A stretch of DNA of 64,000 nt from Lytechinus pictus. Its lineage: Eukaryota; Echinodermata; Echinoidea; Temnopleuroida; Toxopneustidae. Numbering within the stretch: position 1 is the first letter of the stretch; every line of letters begins with the position of its first letter. The DNA lies in NCBI RefSeq assembly GCF_037042905.1, contig NC_087261.1, forward strand, positions 14,334,217 to 14,398,216, written 5' to 3'. The translations under genes were made by a program, and so were the position numbers. Positions 25,393 to 36,270 of this stretch are shown here, one piece after another. The notes below the pieces were generated by a model. That model worked only from the letters and a program-made list of their open reading frames with translations. It was not told the origin of the DNA and made no database searches.

Positions 25393-28300
25393 CTGTTGAA
25401 AGAGAGGAAGGAAAGGTAATGGTTTTATTTCAAGAGTTCTTTTGCAGCCGAAAACCGCCTGGCGGAACTTCGTAAAGTGAGTTAAAAACATAAACAACCA
25501 CATCAAAAGTGTTGTACAAAATGGTTAGTACAATTCTAAGTAAACGTCAATTGAATCAGCTTAACAGTATAATACACATATTTATAATACAGGATAAAGA
25601 CAATTGAAATTTTCAACATATGCTTCACGTTTAAGAGAATTGCAAAGAAAGAGTGTTTATTGTTGTCAGCATAGCAAGGCTTTGAAATATAGAGAACGGA
25701 TGTGACTGAAAATCGAGTCGAAGGAGGAGGAAGAGGAAAGGAAGAAAGAGAAGGGGAAGATGGAGAGAGGTAGATAGATAGGAGAGAAAGAGCATGAAGG
25801 GAGAAAAGGAAAGAGAGAAACAGCAAACAGGAGTGTTAACAAACAGGGAGATATGGAAAGATGTACATGTACAATATTAGAAATTTGCATTACAAAGAAG
25901 AAAAGAGAGAAATGTCGAAGTGTCTGCCTCTCCCAATAAAGACTACATGCACTAGTTTTTTATACCATAGACTCGAACCCAGTTTACATTAGGACATTCT
26001 CATAATTTCCAAACAAAGAATTCACAGAAATGAGATGGGGGGGGGATTTGATAATTATTTTCAGTTCAAGACTTCCATCAGTTTCCTTTATTTTCATGAC
26101 CTAAGCCAGACATTTTCTACCAGAATTTTTCTGCATTTTCCATAGGCAGCATAAAGCTATCCTTGGTACATTCTAACTTCTCTTAAGGTAGAACTTGTCA
26201 ATCTTTTGCATTTTTTTATCATTGTTTATCTCTCTGACAAAGATATGAAATTCATTTTCTGGAATTCCCATAATTTCCAGTAACACACCAATATTCCACC
26301 TTTCTACATCCTATCTGAAGGACTTGCAACCACCATACCCATGAAGACTCCTTCACTCTTAGTGACAATTTCCTATAAAGCATCAACAGTTTCCTTCAGA
26401 TTCAACTAACTTAAAACCACTTTAATCTTATCCAATTTAAACACTATAGTTTTAACCAATTAAAGAATAATACTAAAAAGCTAGTTACTGCCCATTTCTA
26501 AATCCTATCTGAAGGACTTACCGCCATCATAACCTTGAAGACTCCTCCACTCTTAATGATGCTTTCCTGTATTGCATCGATTGCTTCTTTCAGTTTATTA
26601 ACACCGTCTTCTCTTTGTAACGTCTGAGTAGTGACCACATACTGGGGTGGAGCTATCAGGTTTATCTGGGAAAGATAAAGATAAAATGTGACTGTTATTA
26701 CAGTGAATGAAACGGGTTCTAGGGTGTAGCCAATGGCGAGTGTGTATGCAAGTCATCTGTTGATATGTTACATTATATTCTATGCAAACCTCCAGTCATG
26801 TATATATGGGTGCAGCACTGTGCACTTTGGATGCATCACCTCTGGTCGGTGTTGTAGCTAGACCATTTTAGTGTAAATGCAATGTGTAAATGGTGCAAGC
26901 ATAACAAGCACCCCCAATCTTTCAAAAAGAGGCTAAACGTGGTAAGGATTTTCATGTGCTTACTCAGGCTGACATCATGCTGGCTATGCTTGTGATGTCA
27001 TAACGGAAAGCAGATGTAGCCTCTTGCAATCAGTGGAAATTTTGATAGGTTTTGATAAATTTCCGAAACAAATTCATATTGCCAACCAGCATCATAAAAC
27101 AAATAATGCACTGGTTTGAATTAGTGATGTTAGTGGCCATGCAGACATTTCAGGTATTCATATTATACAAAAACAATCGGAGCCAGCGCTTCAAGCTTGA
27201 GGCACATTGTATAACCCCCAAGTGCACTGGACCGCCACTAACACACTCACAACTGTGCATTATTTGCATTGCAAAGTATCCTCAAGCATTCTGCCTGGGG
27301 ATAAAATAAAGGGGGCTGCAGGAATCACAAAGGAAAGTACTTCTTCATACCTTTATAGGCATCTCTTCCGAAGACAGATCAAGGCCTTTCGTGAGGGCAT
27401 CCTTCACTGCGTCGATACCATCATAGCCGTAACATGCCACTTCAATATCTGTACAAGAACACAGGTTAACATTAGGATCTTAGAAAAAAGAATGCATGAA
27501 TTGTACAGTCAATCTTCAAACCATACAGCAATATTTATGTGTCATCCAAACAATAAACATTCACTCAACGTGTTTGAAAATGATTGAAGATGAATGGGAT
27601 TTTTCATGGCTTTAAATCCCAGCAATGCCGTAATTTCCTTCAGCAAGAAGTTAATCCACATTTGCTTCACCCAGCCCAGGTGAATCCGGAGGCCTAATTC
27701 ATTGGATGCAAAATGCAACTTATACAGCAGCCAGACCTATAGCCAGGGGAATATACAGTGCACCATTGAATAGATAATCAGCACGTGTAGATAATATGCA
27801 CACATATTATTCTTTTGATTCCCATTTTCTTTGTGCATCAATCATTTGGCTTGGGTAGGTAAGGGATAAATACCTGATCTGATTTTAACTGCTTGGGGTG
27901 TGAGTTTCCTTTCAATGTTCTCCTGAAGAACTTTATGTGTCTCCTCATCTAGATTACATTCATTCAAGATCTCTGGTTCTCTGAAATAGAAAACAAAGGA
28001 TTGAAATGCATATATTAATTATTAGACAAAAGATGTATACAAACTTAGACTCCATTTAACACAAAGCTTTGAAAAAATTGCAATATGATGACCAATCAAG
28101 AGCATTATTGCATGGATATTTTGTTCACCATACCCATTTTCATCCAAAATCACAATCAATTTTTTAACATTGTGATTGATAACAAACCTTCAATCATGTC
28201 CTGGTTTCATCGAATAGGACCCTTTATTTTCAAAATTATGACATTCCAAAAACTTTAATGACTGTCGTCATCATCGCCTCCCTTGAAAAAGCGATGCCAA

Positions 28301-31300
28301 GGTCTTTGTGCTTTTTATATATTGTAATGTTTTATTCTCCTCTTTTATATTGTATTATGTTTGAATTTTAACTGTGCAGGGCACTCTTGTCAAGTAGTTT
28401 TGTACTGAAGAGACCAGCCTGTGTTAATAAAACAGAATAAATAAATGAATGATAAGGTCTTGCTCCTGCTAAGCAGGTGAAGCAAATGTTATACCAGATG
28501 CAATTTGACGAAGACCAAGTTACTTTTTTGTATTAAGTGTAGTTTTCCTCAACCAGACCATTCCTTTACTTACACTACACACAGCGTGAAGGCTTTACAT
28601 AAGGAGAAGACTCTGCATTATAAGTAGACCTTCCATTAGTCATAATCGCCTAACTCAGGCCATCATTTCGAACCAGAATATGCCAAAAAAATCTTCAAAG
28701 TCAAATTTCCCCAAGTCAAACAGTTTCCTGGGGTCCCACGAAAACTGAGATATGCAGAGTTACCAGGGCTCCGTCTTACAAAGAGTTGCGATTGATCCAA
28801 TCATCCACAACTATGGAAAGCCAGCATTGTCAACATCTAAAATGCATGTTTGTTCAAAATGCTTTGTAGATATTGTAGCATAATGAGTTATACCTTTAAG
28901 ATGCATTTCATAGTTTAATCGTAGAGGGCGATATTTTAGTTGTGATATGCTTTGAGATTATTGGAGAAGTACGTCAGTTCGCTGGGAGCTGCGGTGGCGT
29001 GCGGTTGTAAGATGTAAGCTCCGAATAAATCAAGTTGAACTGTATATTGAATATCTCCCAAGTTGCTTCATTTGCATGATTTAGGGTGAGTGAGCGGGTG
29101 ATCTGGTATATTTCAGAGGAGCGAGAGAGTGTACCACGTTGCACAATATACTTTTGTGAACGAACCTGCCCAAAAAGAGATATAAAAGTGAGGAGAAGCG
29201 TGGACCGGGTTCTGGAGACTGCGAGACGGCAGAACGCTACCCCGACAGAGCTCGGTTACGCCACACTGGTGGCCGCGGTGGGATTGAACAACGTGGTATT
29301 GGAAGCTCAGACAACTTAGGCGCCTGTATTACAGGGAGCGCCACGTATATCTCCTATGAAGATCGCCAGGAGAGAGGGGTAAAGAGAGCCGAGGAAGGGT
29401 GCCTGGAGAGAGGCAAGAAGAGAGCGCCTATGCACGTTGGTGAATAGCACCAGGAGTGTGTGTGTTGGCGACAGCGTGGATAGCGCAGAGGAAGGGAGCC
29501 TGGAGAGAGGCAAGAAGAGAGCGCCGATGCACATGGTGAATAGCACCCGGAGTGTGTGTGTTGGCGACAGCGTGGACAGCGTAGAGGAAGGGAGCCTGGA
29601 GAGAGGCAAGAAGAGATAGTGCCTACACACGTTGGTGAATAGCGCCCTGGGTGTGTGTGGCGGAGATAGTGCCTACACACGTTAATTGGTGAATAGCGCC
29701 CTGGATGTGTGTGGCGGAGATAGTGCCTACACACGTTGGTGAATAGCGCCCTGGATGTGTGTGGCGGAGATAGTGCCTACACACGTTGGTGAATAGCGCC
29801 CTGGATGTGTGTGGCGGAGATAGTGCCTACACACGTTGGTGAATAGCGCCCTGGGTGTGTGTGGCGGAGATAGTGCCTACACACGTTGGTGAATAGCGCC
29901 CTGGATGTGTGTGGCGGAGATAGTGCCTACACACGTTGGTGAATAGCTCCCTGGATGTGTGTGGCGGAGATAGTGCCTACACACGTTGGTGAATAGCGCC
30001 CTGGGTGTGTGTGGCGGAGATAGTGCCTACACACGTTGGTGAATAGCGCCCTGGGTGTGTGTGGCGGAGATAGTGCCTACACACGTTGGTGAATAGCGCC
30101 CTGGATGTGTGTGGCGGAGATAGTGCCTACACACGTTGGTGAATAGCTCCCTGGATGTGTGTGGCGGAGATAGTGCCTACACACGTTGGTGAATAGCGCC
30201 CTGGGTGTGTGTGGCGGAGATAGTGCCTACACACGTTTGTGAATAGCGCCCTGGGTGGGTGTGGCGGAGATAGTGCCTACACACGTTGGTGAATAGCGCC
30301 CTGAGTGTGCGTGGCGGAGGTAGCTCCTACACACGTTGGTGAATGGCGTATTGAGTGTGTGTGGCGGAGGTAGCGCCTATGCACGTTGGTGAATGGCGCC
30401 TTGGGTGTGTGTGGCGGAGGTAGCGCCTATGCACGTTGGTGAAGAGCGCCTTGAGTTTGTGTGGCGGAGATGGCGCCTTGGGTGTGTGTGGCGGAGATAG
30501 CGCCTATACACGTGGGTGAATAGCGCCTATTGAGTCGGTGTGTAGACGACAGCGTGGATAGTGCCTATACATGTAAATGTATTACGCTTACGACGAGTGG
30601 CTATGAAGAATGGATCTGAAATTCCTTGCAGGATATGTGCAGCGTGGAGATGGGGATCTCTGAACGTCGAAGAGAAGTACTTGTTGGATATGCAGATACT
30701 AGCAACGAGGGAACTGGAGCTGTCCTACGTTGGGAAGGAGCAAGTCATATCCTATGCTAGTGGGGTACTGCATTCAGAAAGCAGAGAACAACTACTATGG
30801 GGCTCAAAAGGAGTCATGGGCCATGGTAGTATTTCGGAGCTGCAACAGAACTTCTATGGGCGGAGATCAGGACGGATCATCGGGCACTTGGTTGGATCTT
30901 TGCAGAGGCAAGGGTGGTTGCCGTGGAACTTGACATCAGCAATGAGCAGATACCAACAGAAAGAACATTCGATCAGGTAGATCTTGGAAGCAGAGCATCA
31001 GTCAGTCGACCGGCCCGATTGGTCAACGGTGGCTTCAAAGTCTAGTGTGGAGAAGTCCTATTGGAGGATGCACAGCTGGAGATGAAGCAAGACATACTCT
31101 TCAGGAAGTAGGAGTGTGACCAAGGTCGGAATGTAACCTGGCATGTGATGTTGTTCTTCAGATAGATAGTTCGAAGGAATTGCGTTGGATGCACATCCGC
31201 TGATTGTTACGACAGGGTAACGCCTTGGCCTCCAAAGAAGTCTTTATAGAGAGAGATTGAGATGATGAAAAGTAGTTCTAGACATGCGCCTTGAAGAAAC

Positions 31301-33901
31301 CCCCAAGAAGAAATCCTCTAGCACTTCAATCCGCAGAATAGATATTTGACATAACTTTCGCTATAACTTTGTGCCAGAAACAGTAAAAGACTCTGATGCA
31401 TTTGATTTTGTATTCAAAATGTTGTTTTATGCCTTGATGTATGCTTTATATTTTTGCTTCCATGTTTTCCTTTTCCTATTTTCTAACCTTTCTTATGTAA
31501 TTCTCATCTAGACATTTTCCTGATCTCAATGCTACTCTCTTTACTCTTTCTATCTATTTCTGTATATAGATTGTTTTGGTTGTTAATGTAAGAACGTTAC
31601 TTCCTTTATGTACTATGCCAATGTATATACCTGTATATTTTTAACGATGTTTTAATGTTTTCTATACTTTTGTTCTTGGGAAGAGCGAGATAACATTTAA
31701 AGAAATTCATTTTTATGCTTTGTTGTTAATATACCTGGTCCGAGGACAGCCCAGACTTGGGGAGGGGCTGTGTAGCATAATGAGTTATACCTTTAAGATG
31801 CATTTCATAGTTTAATCGTAGAGGGCGATATTTTAGTTGTGATATGCTTTGAGATTATTGGAGAAGTATGTCAGTTCGCTGGGAGCTGCGGTGGCGTGCG
31901 GTTGTAAGATGTAAGCTCCGAATAAATCAAGTTGAACTGTATATTGAATATCTCCCAAGTTGCTTCATTTGCATGATTTAGGGTGAGTGAGCGGGTGATC
32001 TGGTATATTTCAGAGGAGCGAGAGAGTGTACCACGTTGCACAATATACTTTTGTGAACGAACCTGCCCAAAAAGAGATATAAAAGTGAGGAGAAGCGTGG
32101 ACCGGGTTCTGGAGACTGCGAGACGGCAGAACGCTACCCCGACAGAGCTCGGTTACGCCACAATATGATGTATTTTTGTACATTCAATGTCTCCTTGACG
32201 ATTCGGTATGCTCCTCTTTGTTTACAAAAGAACATTGTGCAAATTTTGTGAGGGAAAATATGGGATTATTGAATTAATAATAATAAAAAATAGCGCATAA
32301 TCAATTAAAATTGCTCTATGCGCTTTGTACAAATTGCTCTCCAATATTACAGTTACACTAAACCAACAAACAAATTTCCATATAGTTGTGATTGATTCCA
32401 TTATAATTAAGATTGATTGGATCAATCACAACTGCTTGTAAGACGGGATCCTGTAGTGTACTCCATGAATATTGATGAAGGTCAAGTTCTCTTTTGTGTA
32501 AATGTTTTAATTATAATTTGCACTATTTCAACCTCCCGTTTGCACTTACTTCACACATAACTTGAAGGCTCTATATGCTCCGTCACCAACGGATTTATAC
32601 TTCTGGTCAAAGTACCACGCTGTCTTGGAATACAGTTCCTCTAGTTGTGAGTTGCTTGTGTAGCCAAGGATCTCACCTACATGCCTCAGGATACTATTGA
32701 CCTGCAAGGAATACAATAATACAAATCATAAGTAAGAATTATACAATGATGATCTAGATCCTAATCAACTTTGATCAAACTTTGATAGACACAAGACAAA
32801 TAATAAAGACTATATAAAGCGTGGTATCTCCACCTATTAATGCCCTTAATATGTAATCAATATGTTTTCAAGTCACATAAGGTATTCAGTTGCATGAATT
32901 TTAATTCTTAATATTTCATTACCATTGCTTACACATCTGATTTATTATTAATAATACTTTATCCTGGGCCATGAAAGACAAAACTTGGTGATTGATTGTA
33001 AAGCTGGTATAAATGATCAATTGTACATATTGATAGATGCAAACAACCAACCAAATGAATCTTCTGATCAATTGCTTTAATAGCTTTGTGTTAAAGGGTT
33101 CTGGAGCAAAAACTTACTGCTTTGGCTGCTGCATATTTCTGCTCACACTTTTTAATTTCTTCCGGCGATACTCTCCTCTTGGATAAATCAATGTAACCTG
33201 TGATAAAGGAGTGGAAACAAAGACAATCACAGGGAATATTTTTCATGTAAAAGTGAATTTAGTATACCCTACATACAGCAGTGATTTTTTTTCTACTTTG
33301 TTCACTCAAAATGACATTTCTTAATGGAGTGAGTAGCAGTTTATGTTGTTTATTTTGCATAAAGCAAGAATGATATTCTGCTTACTTTGGTGGCAAAGAA
33401 CATAAAAATACTTTTTGTAAGTTGTTGAATGACACTACCAGTCGGCTATCTTTAACTCGCTGTTACCTGTAAAAAACAGAGAATAGATTTGGTCCACTTT
33501 TGTTCTCTTGTTTTTATAGGTAATAGTTGACTAGTAGTTTAGTTTGTTGATTCAAGATCAAATTCACTCTCGAATGAATCAGGATTTTAGAAGCCGAGTA
33601 GTTTGTTACTTATTAAGCTTAAAACTTTAGAAAACAGAACCAAAGAGAGATTTCTTATCTCACCTTTTTCTTCATCCACCCTGATGACCACGACACACTC
33701 GTCCCTATCCACTCTGATGAGTTTGTTGATTGAGCGAATACGCCTTCTCGACAGTTCACTTAGCAAGATCATCCCTTCAATCTTATTGTATTCTAGGAGG
33801 TGGACGTACGCCCCCATCTCTGCGATAGAACGCACCTTCACCATCACAACATCCTCCACGGCCGGGTAGAGCTGCTCGTAGAATCGACATGAAAGCGGCA
33901 T
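25270..33901 (-). CDS. EIF2S1: Eukaryotic translation initiation factor 2 subunit alpha (complete, 313 aa)
   Basis: eIF2 alpha is the regulatory subunit of the ternary complex that brings initiator Met-tRNA to the ribosome. Phosphorylation of its conserved serine blocks eIF2B and lowers translation. Coding exons, in order: 33664-33901, 33118-33197, 32550-32701, 27874-27980, 27351-27448, 26522-26665 and 25270-25392. They total 942 nt in one frame, with all junctions using GT-AG. The N-terminal S1 domain holds the kinase target [10 protein letters not shown] (serine 51 counting Met), then VVVIRVD and [14 protein letters not shown]. The helical domain has the AWYFDQKY region, and the C-terminal domain has [25 protein letters not shown] and [10 protein letters not shown]. 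The acidic tail follows PKVVTDTEE. Vertebrate proteins are 315 aa, so the gene is full length. One intron carries a young retroelement and another a decayed exon copy. Confidence 0.98.
25700..25910. repeat. Purine-rich GGAAG/GAGA tract
   Basis: Low-complexity AG-rich DNA in the last EIF2S1 intron; the minus-strand frames here are artefacts of it. Confidence 0.85.
26300..26410 (-). pseudogene. Decayed duplicate of an EIF2S1 exon (3' half)
   Basis: About 200 bp past the exon at 26522-26665 the same segment recurs. The minus strand reads LKETVDAL, a stop, [15 protein letters not shown], against [24 protein letters not shown] in the true exon. The donor GCG|GTAAGTCC has become GTTGCAAGTCC. The 5' half and acceptor are not recognisable. 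Confidence 0.88.
26522..26665 (-). CDS. EIF2S1: EIF2S1 exon, C-terminal alpha-beta domain
   Basis: Forty-eight whole codons, [10 protein letters not shown] to VFKVMMA, between CCCAG and GTAAGTCC. Confidence 0.97.
27351..27448 (-). CDS. EIF2S1: EIF2S1 exon with [15 protein letters not shown]
   Basis: Begins after TTGTACAG and ends AAG|GTATGA. It enters at phase 1 and leaves at phase 0. Confidence 0.97.
27874..27980 (-). CDS. EIF2S1: EIF2S1 exon with LTPQAVKIR
   Basis: Begins after CTATTTCAG and ends TCAG|GTATTT; 35 whole codons plus one nucleotide at each side. Confidence 0.97.
28262..28450 (+). mobile_element. LINE 3' tail
   Basis: AT-rich sequence with GGGCACTCTTGTCAAGTAG, AATAAAACAGAATAAATAAA, typical of CR1/L2-like 3' ends. 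No ORF remains. Confidence 0.55.
28874..29265 (+). repeat. 5' long terminal repeat (392 bp)
   Basis: Starts TGTAGCATAATGAG and ends ACGCCACA. It matches the 3' copy at 31771-32162 with one difference seen (ACGTCAG against ATGTCAG). Confidence 0.95.
29267..29289 (+). other. Primer-binding site of the LTR element
   Basis: TGGTGGCCGCGGTGGG then ATTGAAC, one base after the LTR. It is complementary to the 3' end of a tRNA; the tRNA identity was not determined. Confidence 0.75.
29391..29630. repeat. 96-97-bp tandem repeat inside the LTR element
   Basis: GAGGAAGGG recurs at 29391, 29488 and 29584 with conserved GCCTGGAGAGAGGCAAGAAG spacers. Confidence 0.9.
29630..30560. repeat. 50-bp minisatellite inside the LTR element
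   Basis: The unit is TAGTGCCTACACACGTTGGT, GAATAGCGCCCTGGATGTGT, GTGGCGGAGA. It is near-perfect to about 30300 and decays rightwards. Confidence 0.97.
30690..31010 (+). pseudogene. RNase H remnant of Ty3/Gypsy pol
   Basis: Three frames give consecutive pieces of a Gypsy RNase [17 protein letters not shown], then [18 protein letters not shown], then [13 protein letters not shown]. Two frameshifts separate them, so no functional protein can be made. Confidence 0.85.
31771..32162 (+). repeat. 3' long terminal repeat (392 bp)
   Basis: Near-identical to the 5' LTR; preceded by the GGGGAGGGG purine tract. Confidence 0.95.
32550..32701 (-). CDS. EIF2S1: EIF2S1 exon, helical domain
   Basis: Fifty codons from [15 protein letters not shown] to RAFKLCV, plus two nucleotides; donor AA|GTAAGT. 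Confidence 0.97.
33118..33197 (-). CDS. EIF2S1: EIF2S1 exon with [14 protein letters not shown]
   Basis: Begins after ATCACAG and ends GCA|GTAAGT; 80 nt. It contains the conserved end of the S1 domain. Confidence 0.97.
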
Positions 33902-33940
33902 GACTGCTTCTGCTCAAAGATCAGCTAAATGTTATTAGAC
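33664..33940 (-). CDS. EIF2S1: EIF2S1 first coding exon with the serine-51 site (CDS 33664-33901)
   Basis: A minus-strand acceptor (TTTTTCCAG) precedes 33940, giving 39 nt of 5'UTR before the ATG at 33901-33899. The exon holds the EDVVMV start of the S1 fold, [22 protein letters not shown] with the regulated serine, and the KLIRVDRDE segment; donor AAAAG|GTGAGA. A 5' non-coding exon and promoter must lie further right. Confidence 0.97.
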
Positions 33941-34231
33941 CTGGAAAAATAAATAATTAAACAGTGATGATCAACAAAAATATTGACATAAAGGAGGGTC
34001 CGAGGAGCAGGTCTAACAGAGACGTGTCCTTAAAAAGAATGTGAAACCCAAAATGGTGATCTTCATCCAGAGACTTCGAATCTGAAAAAGCCCAAATTTG
34101 AAGAGGTGGTAGGCTACTCCATACCGAGAAATCAGATTGAGGTAGTCATAGGCCTAAGTGGATCGACTTTGATTGTCCTGTATTTATCAATGATATTATG
34201 TGGTATTAGATTTTTGGGTTTCATTTTCCAG

Positions 34232-34779
34232 TGCTAATGCAGTTTCGCACTGGCAGACTTCCAGCAAATTTGCCCACCAGCAATTGTTTGTGAATGTCAT
34301 AGTCCTGAAATCTCATTTCAAGGTCAATATGCCCACCACTTTTTAGAATATCGCAGTCATGAACGGCTGTATTTCAGCTTTGATCTCGAAATAATCGTTC
34401 GGAATTTGAATTCTCAGACAGGCATCGCTTCGTGTGAAGCTCAGTTTCGATATGGAAGATGAAGATGACGAACAAGGGTTAGCTGCCGCAGGCAAATCTT
34501 TTGATCGCTAATTTCAGTCTATAACAAAATTACAGCAAAGTCAAGCGAAGCAATGTCTCACTGAGAATTCGAAGATGATGTTGCGCATTGAGATCGGAGC
34601 CATAGTTCCCGATCGGGATATTCAAACAAGCAATGGGCATATCATTGTTTATTGACCTTGAAATGTGACTGAGAAAAACTTGTCACATCTACGACATGGA
34701 CATGTCATGTCATTTGCCTGTTGCAAACATAAAATGGGGAAATTTGCTTGAAGTCGACCGGTGCGAAACTGCATTAGCA
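34232..34779. mobile_element. Foldback element with long arms upstream of EIF2S1
   Basis: TGCTAATGCAGTTTCGCAC faces GTGCGAAACTGCATTAGCA, and complementarity continues through AGCAAATTTGCCCA and GAATTCTCAG...GCTTCG, giving arms of roughly 230 nt. It lies between the first coding exon of EIF2S1 and the candidate promoter. Confidence 0.8.
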
Positions 34780-34807
34780 AAAGACAGGTGACTCAGACTG
34801 CACTGGT

Positions 34808-35160
34808 GAGTGGCACTCAAGCCAAGGGTTCATTACATGCCGCCGCGCACAGAAAAATCAAGTCACAGAAGACGTGTGTTGTTGACGCCAGGAGTGGCGT
34901 GGCAGCACGTGCGACCCACTAGTTTCCCGAAGCTGTCTTACAACAATTGGAAATATTTCATGAATTGCAAGTTCAAGTACGGCTACAGCGGAAGGAAAAG
35001 CAAGAGTTAGGATCAGAGTAAAATTGGTAAGTCAAACTCTTTTACTTTTAACCACATAACTGAGAATTCTTAGAGTTAGCGTGTCTCACAGGAGGCTAGT
35101 CCCATCCCACACTATTCGCTGTATGGCGAATAGTACGTTCAAACGAGTGCTTTCAAAGGT
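34808..35160 (+). repeat. Dispersed repeat, copy A: conserved 34-codon box plus hairpin
   Basis: A box at 34808-34925 encodes MPPRTEKSSHR...RVL. It is followed by GGTAAGTCAAACTC and a 9-bp hairpin at 35111-35134. The box recurs inverted at about 59893-60022. The GGTAAGTCAAACTC and hairpin part recurs at 42758-42880. Confidence 0.75.
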
Positions 35161-35589
35161 AGTTATAATATAATGCACATTTTTGTTTCTAATTAGAGTC
35201 TACTAGTCTAGTGCACTTTGGTCCCAATTGAAGCTCTAAACATTTGTTTTAAAAAACAAAGATATACATAAGATGATGCTATGAAGAAAACACCTCATTC
35301 CCGAGATTTCTTTTTTTTGTAACCAGCGTTCTCGCCAGGATTTTTCTTATGAGTGTCTGAAACCCGCCGATTCGGTGGTGGCCAAATCTGCACATGATGT
35401 TTTGATATTTACATGCGCTGCACTTTGATCCGATCCAAAGTCAAGTTTCATTGCCAATCCGCGAAGTTCAATAGACAATGAAATGCTGTTTTAATCGGCG
35501 GCGGACACCAACCTAAAATTAATATCGGCAAAAATATTGGAATGTTAAGTTGTTGTTTATCTAAAAATTTAGGGGTCTTTTTTTTTTTG

Positions 35590-35900
35590 TCTGGATATGT
35601 TTTAAAGTGTTATGGGGTGTTAATGAGTTGAAACATATTTCATATACCTTTCGTTATGGATTCCCGTTCTCCGAGAAGAAATATAATTTTTAAATCACAC
35701 ATTATTCTGACAACAGCGGAAAAGAAAATAAAACAGAATAGAAGTCACAAACATCTCAGCTCAATGAACGATCTATCACAGTACTATCAGGACATGATTT
35801 AACATTGTTTTAAGGTATTAATGAGTTAAAATATATTTGATATACCTTTCGTTACAAACTCCCGTTCTCCGAGAAGAAATATAAATCATTTTAGAATTTA
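35590..35900. repeat. Direct repeat of about 100 bp
   Basis: The block TTAATGAGTT...ATACCTTTCGTTA...CCCGTTCTCCGAGAAGAAAT occurs at about 35615-35690 and 35817-35883. Confidence 0.85.
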
Positions 35901-36109
35901 GACATTAGGCCTACATGCATTATTCTTATTTAGGCCTAGGCTAGGTACGCCACTGATAATTCAAATCTTCATCCAAATCTGTTGAAACTTACCTCAACAT
36001 AAAGAAAATGTGTCACCCATTACGATGATGCATTGATTAAGACATATGATGAAGAATAACTCAAGTTATGATTTTTTTAAGAAATGATTTCTAAGTATTA
36101 TCCATTCCG

Positions 36110-36270
36110 AACGAATTGTCGACCATCGAGTATCAACCACCGCGCATGCGCATTCGGGGATTGCCAATTCGGGGCGGAGATTTTACATCGCGCATAAACG
36201 CTTCTCGCGGCATGGTGACGAAGCGTAAGTGCGCATCATTTGTGAATGAGATTGGTCATTTTCGCGGCGC
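36110..36270. promoter_or_regulatory. Candidate promoter with an NRF-1 palindrome
   Basis: The CpG-bearing stretch CACCGCGCATGCGCATTCGG has GCGCATGCGC at 36142-36151, the NRF-1 binding palindrome. ATTGG (inverted CCAAT) lies at about 36251. Its position 2.2 kb upstream of the EIF2S1 coding start would fit a first, non-coding exon nearby, possibly bidirectional. This is inference from motifs only. Confidence 0.4.

Larger units (their letters stand above)
28874..32162 (+). mobile_element. LTR retrotransposon relic, Ty3/Gypsy-like, defective
   Basis: Two 392-bp LTRs bound a 2.5-kb interior. The flanks share ATAT (TAGATAT|TGTAG and CCACA|ATATG), a likely 4-5 bp target duplication. A primer-binding site, TGGTGGCCGCGGTGGGATT at 29267, follows the 5' LTR; its complement ends in CCA and contains a tRNA T-arm-like GTTCAATCC. 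A purine tract GGGGAGGGG at 31759-31767 precedes the 3' LTR. The interior lacks gag, protease and most of pol, and is dominated by a 50-bp minisatellite, with only an RNase H remnant. It lies antisense to EIF2S1 in an intron. Movement would need enzymes supplied by another element. Confidence 0.95.
28766..32452. mobile_element. Inverted-repeat element split by an LTR retroelement
   Basis: The left end GGGCTCCGTCTTACAAAGAG then TTGCGATTGATCCAATCA faces the right end TTGATTGGATCAATCACAAC then TGCTTGTAAGACGGGATCC. The arms pair over about 38 nt. The 3.3-kb LTR element lies between them, so the MITE is older. Confidence 0.8.

Noticed and set aside
29316-29734. Cys/His-patterned minus-strand frames
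   Set aside because: They are shadows of the tandem repeats inside the LTR element.
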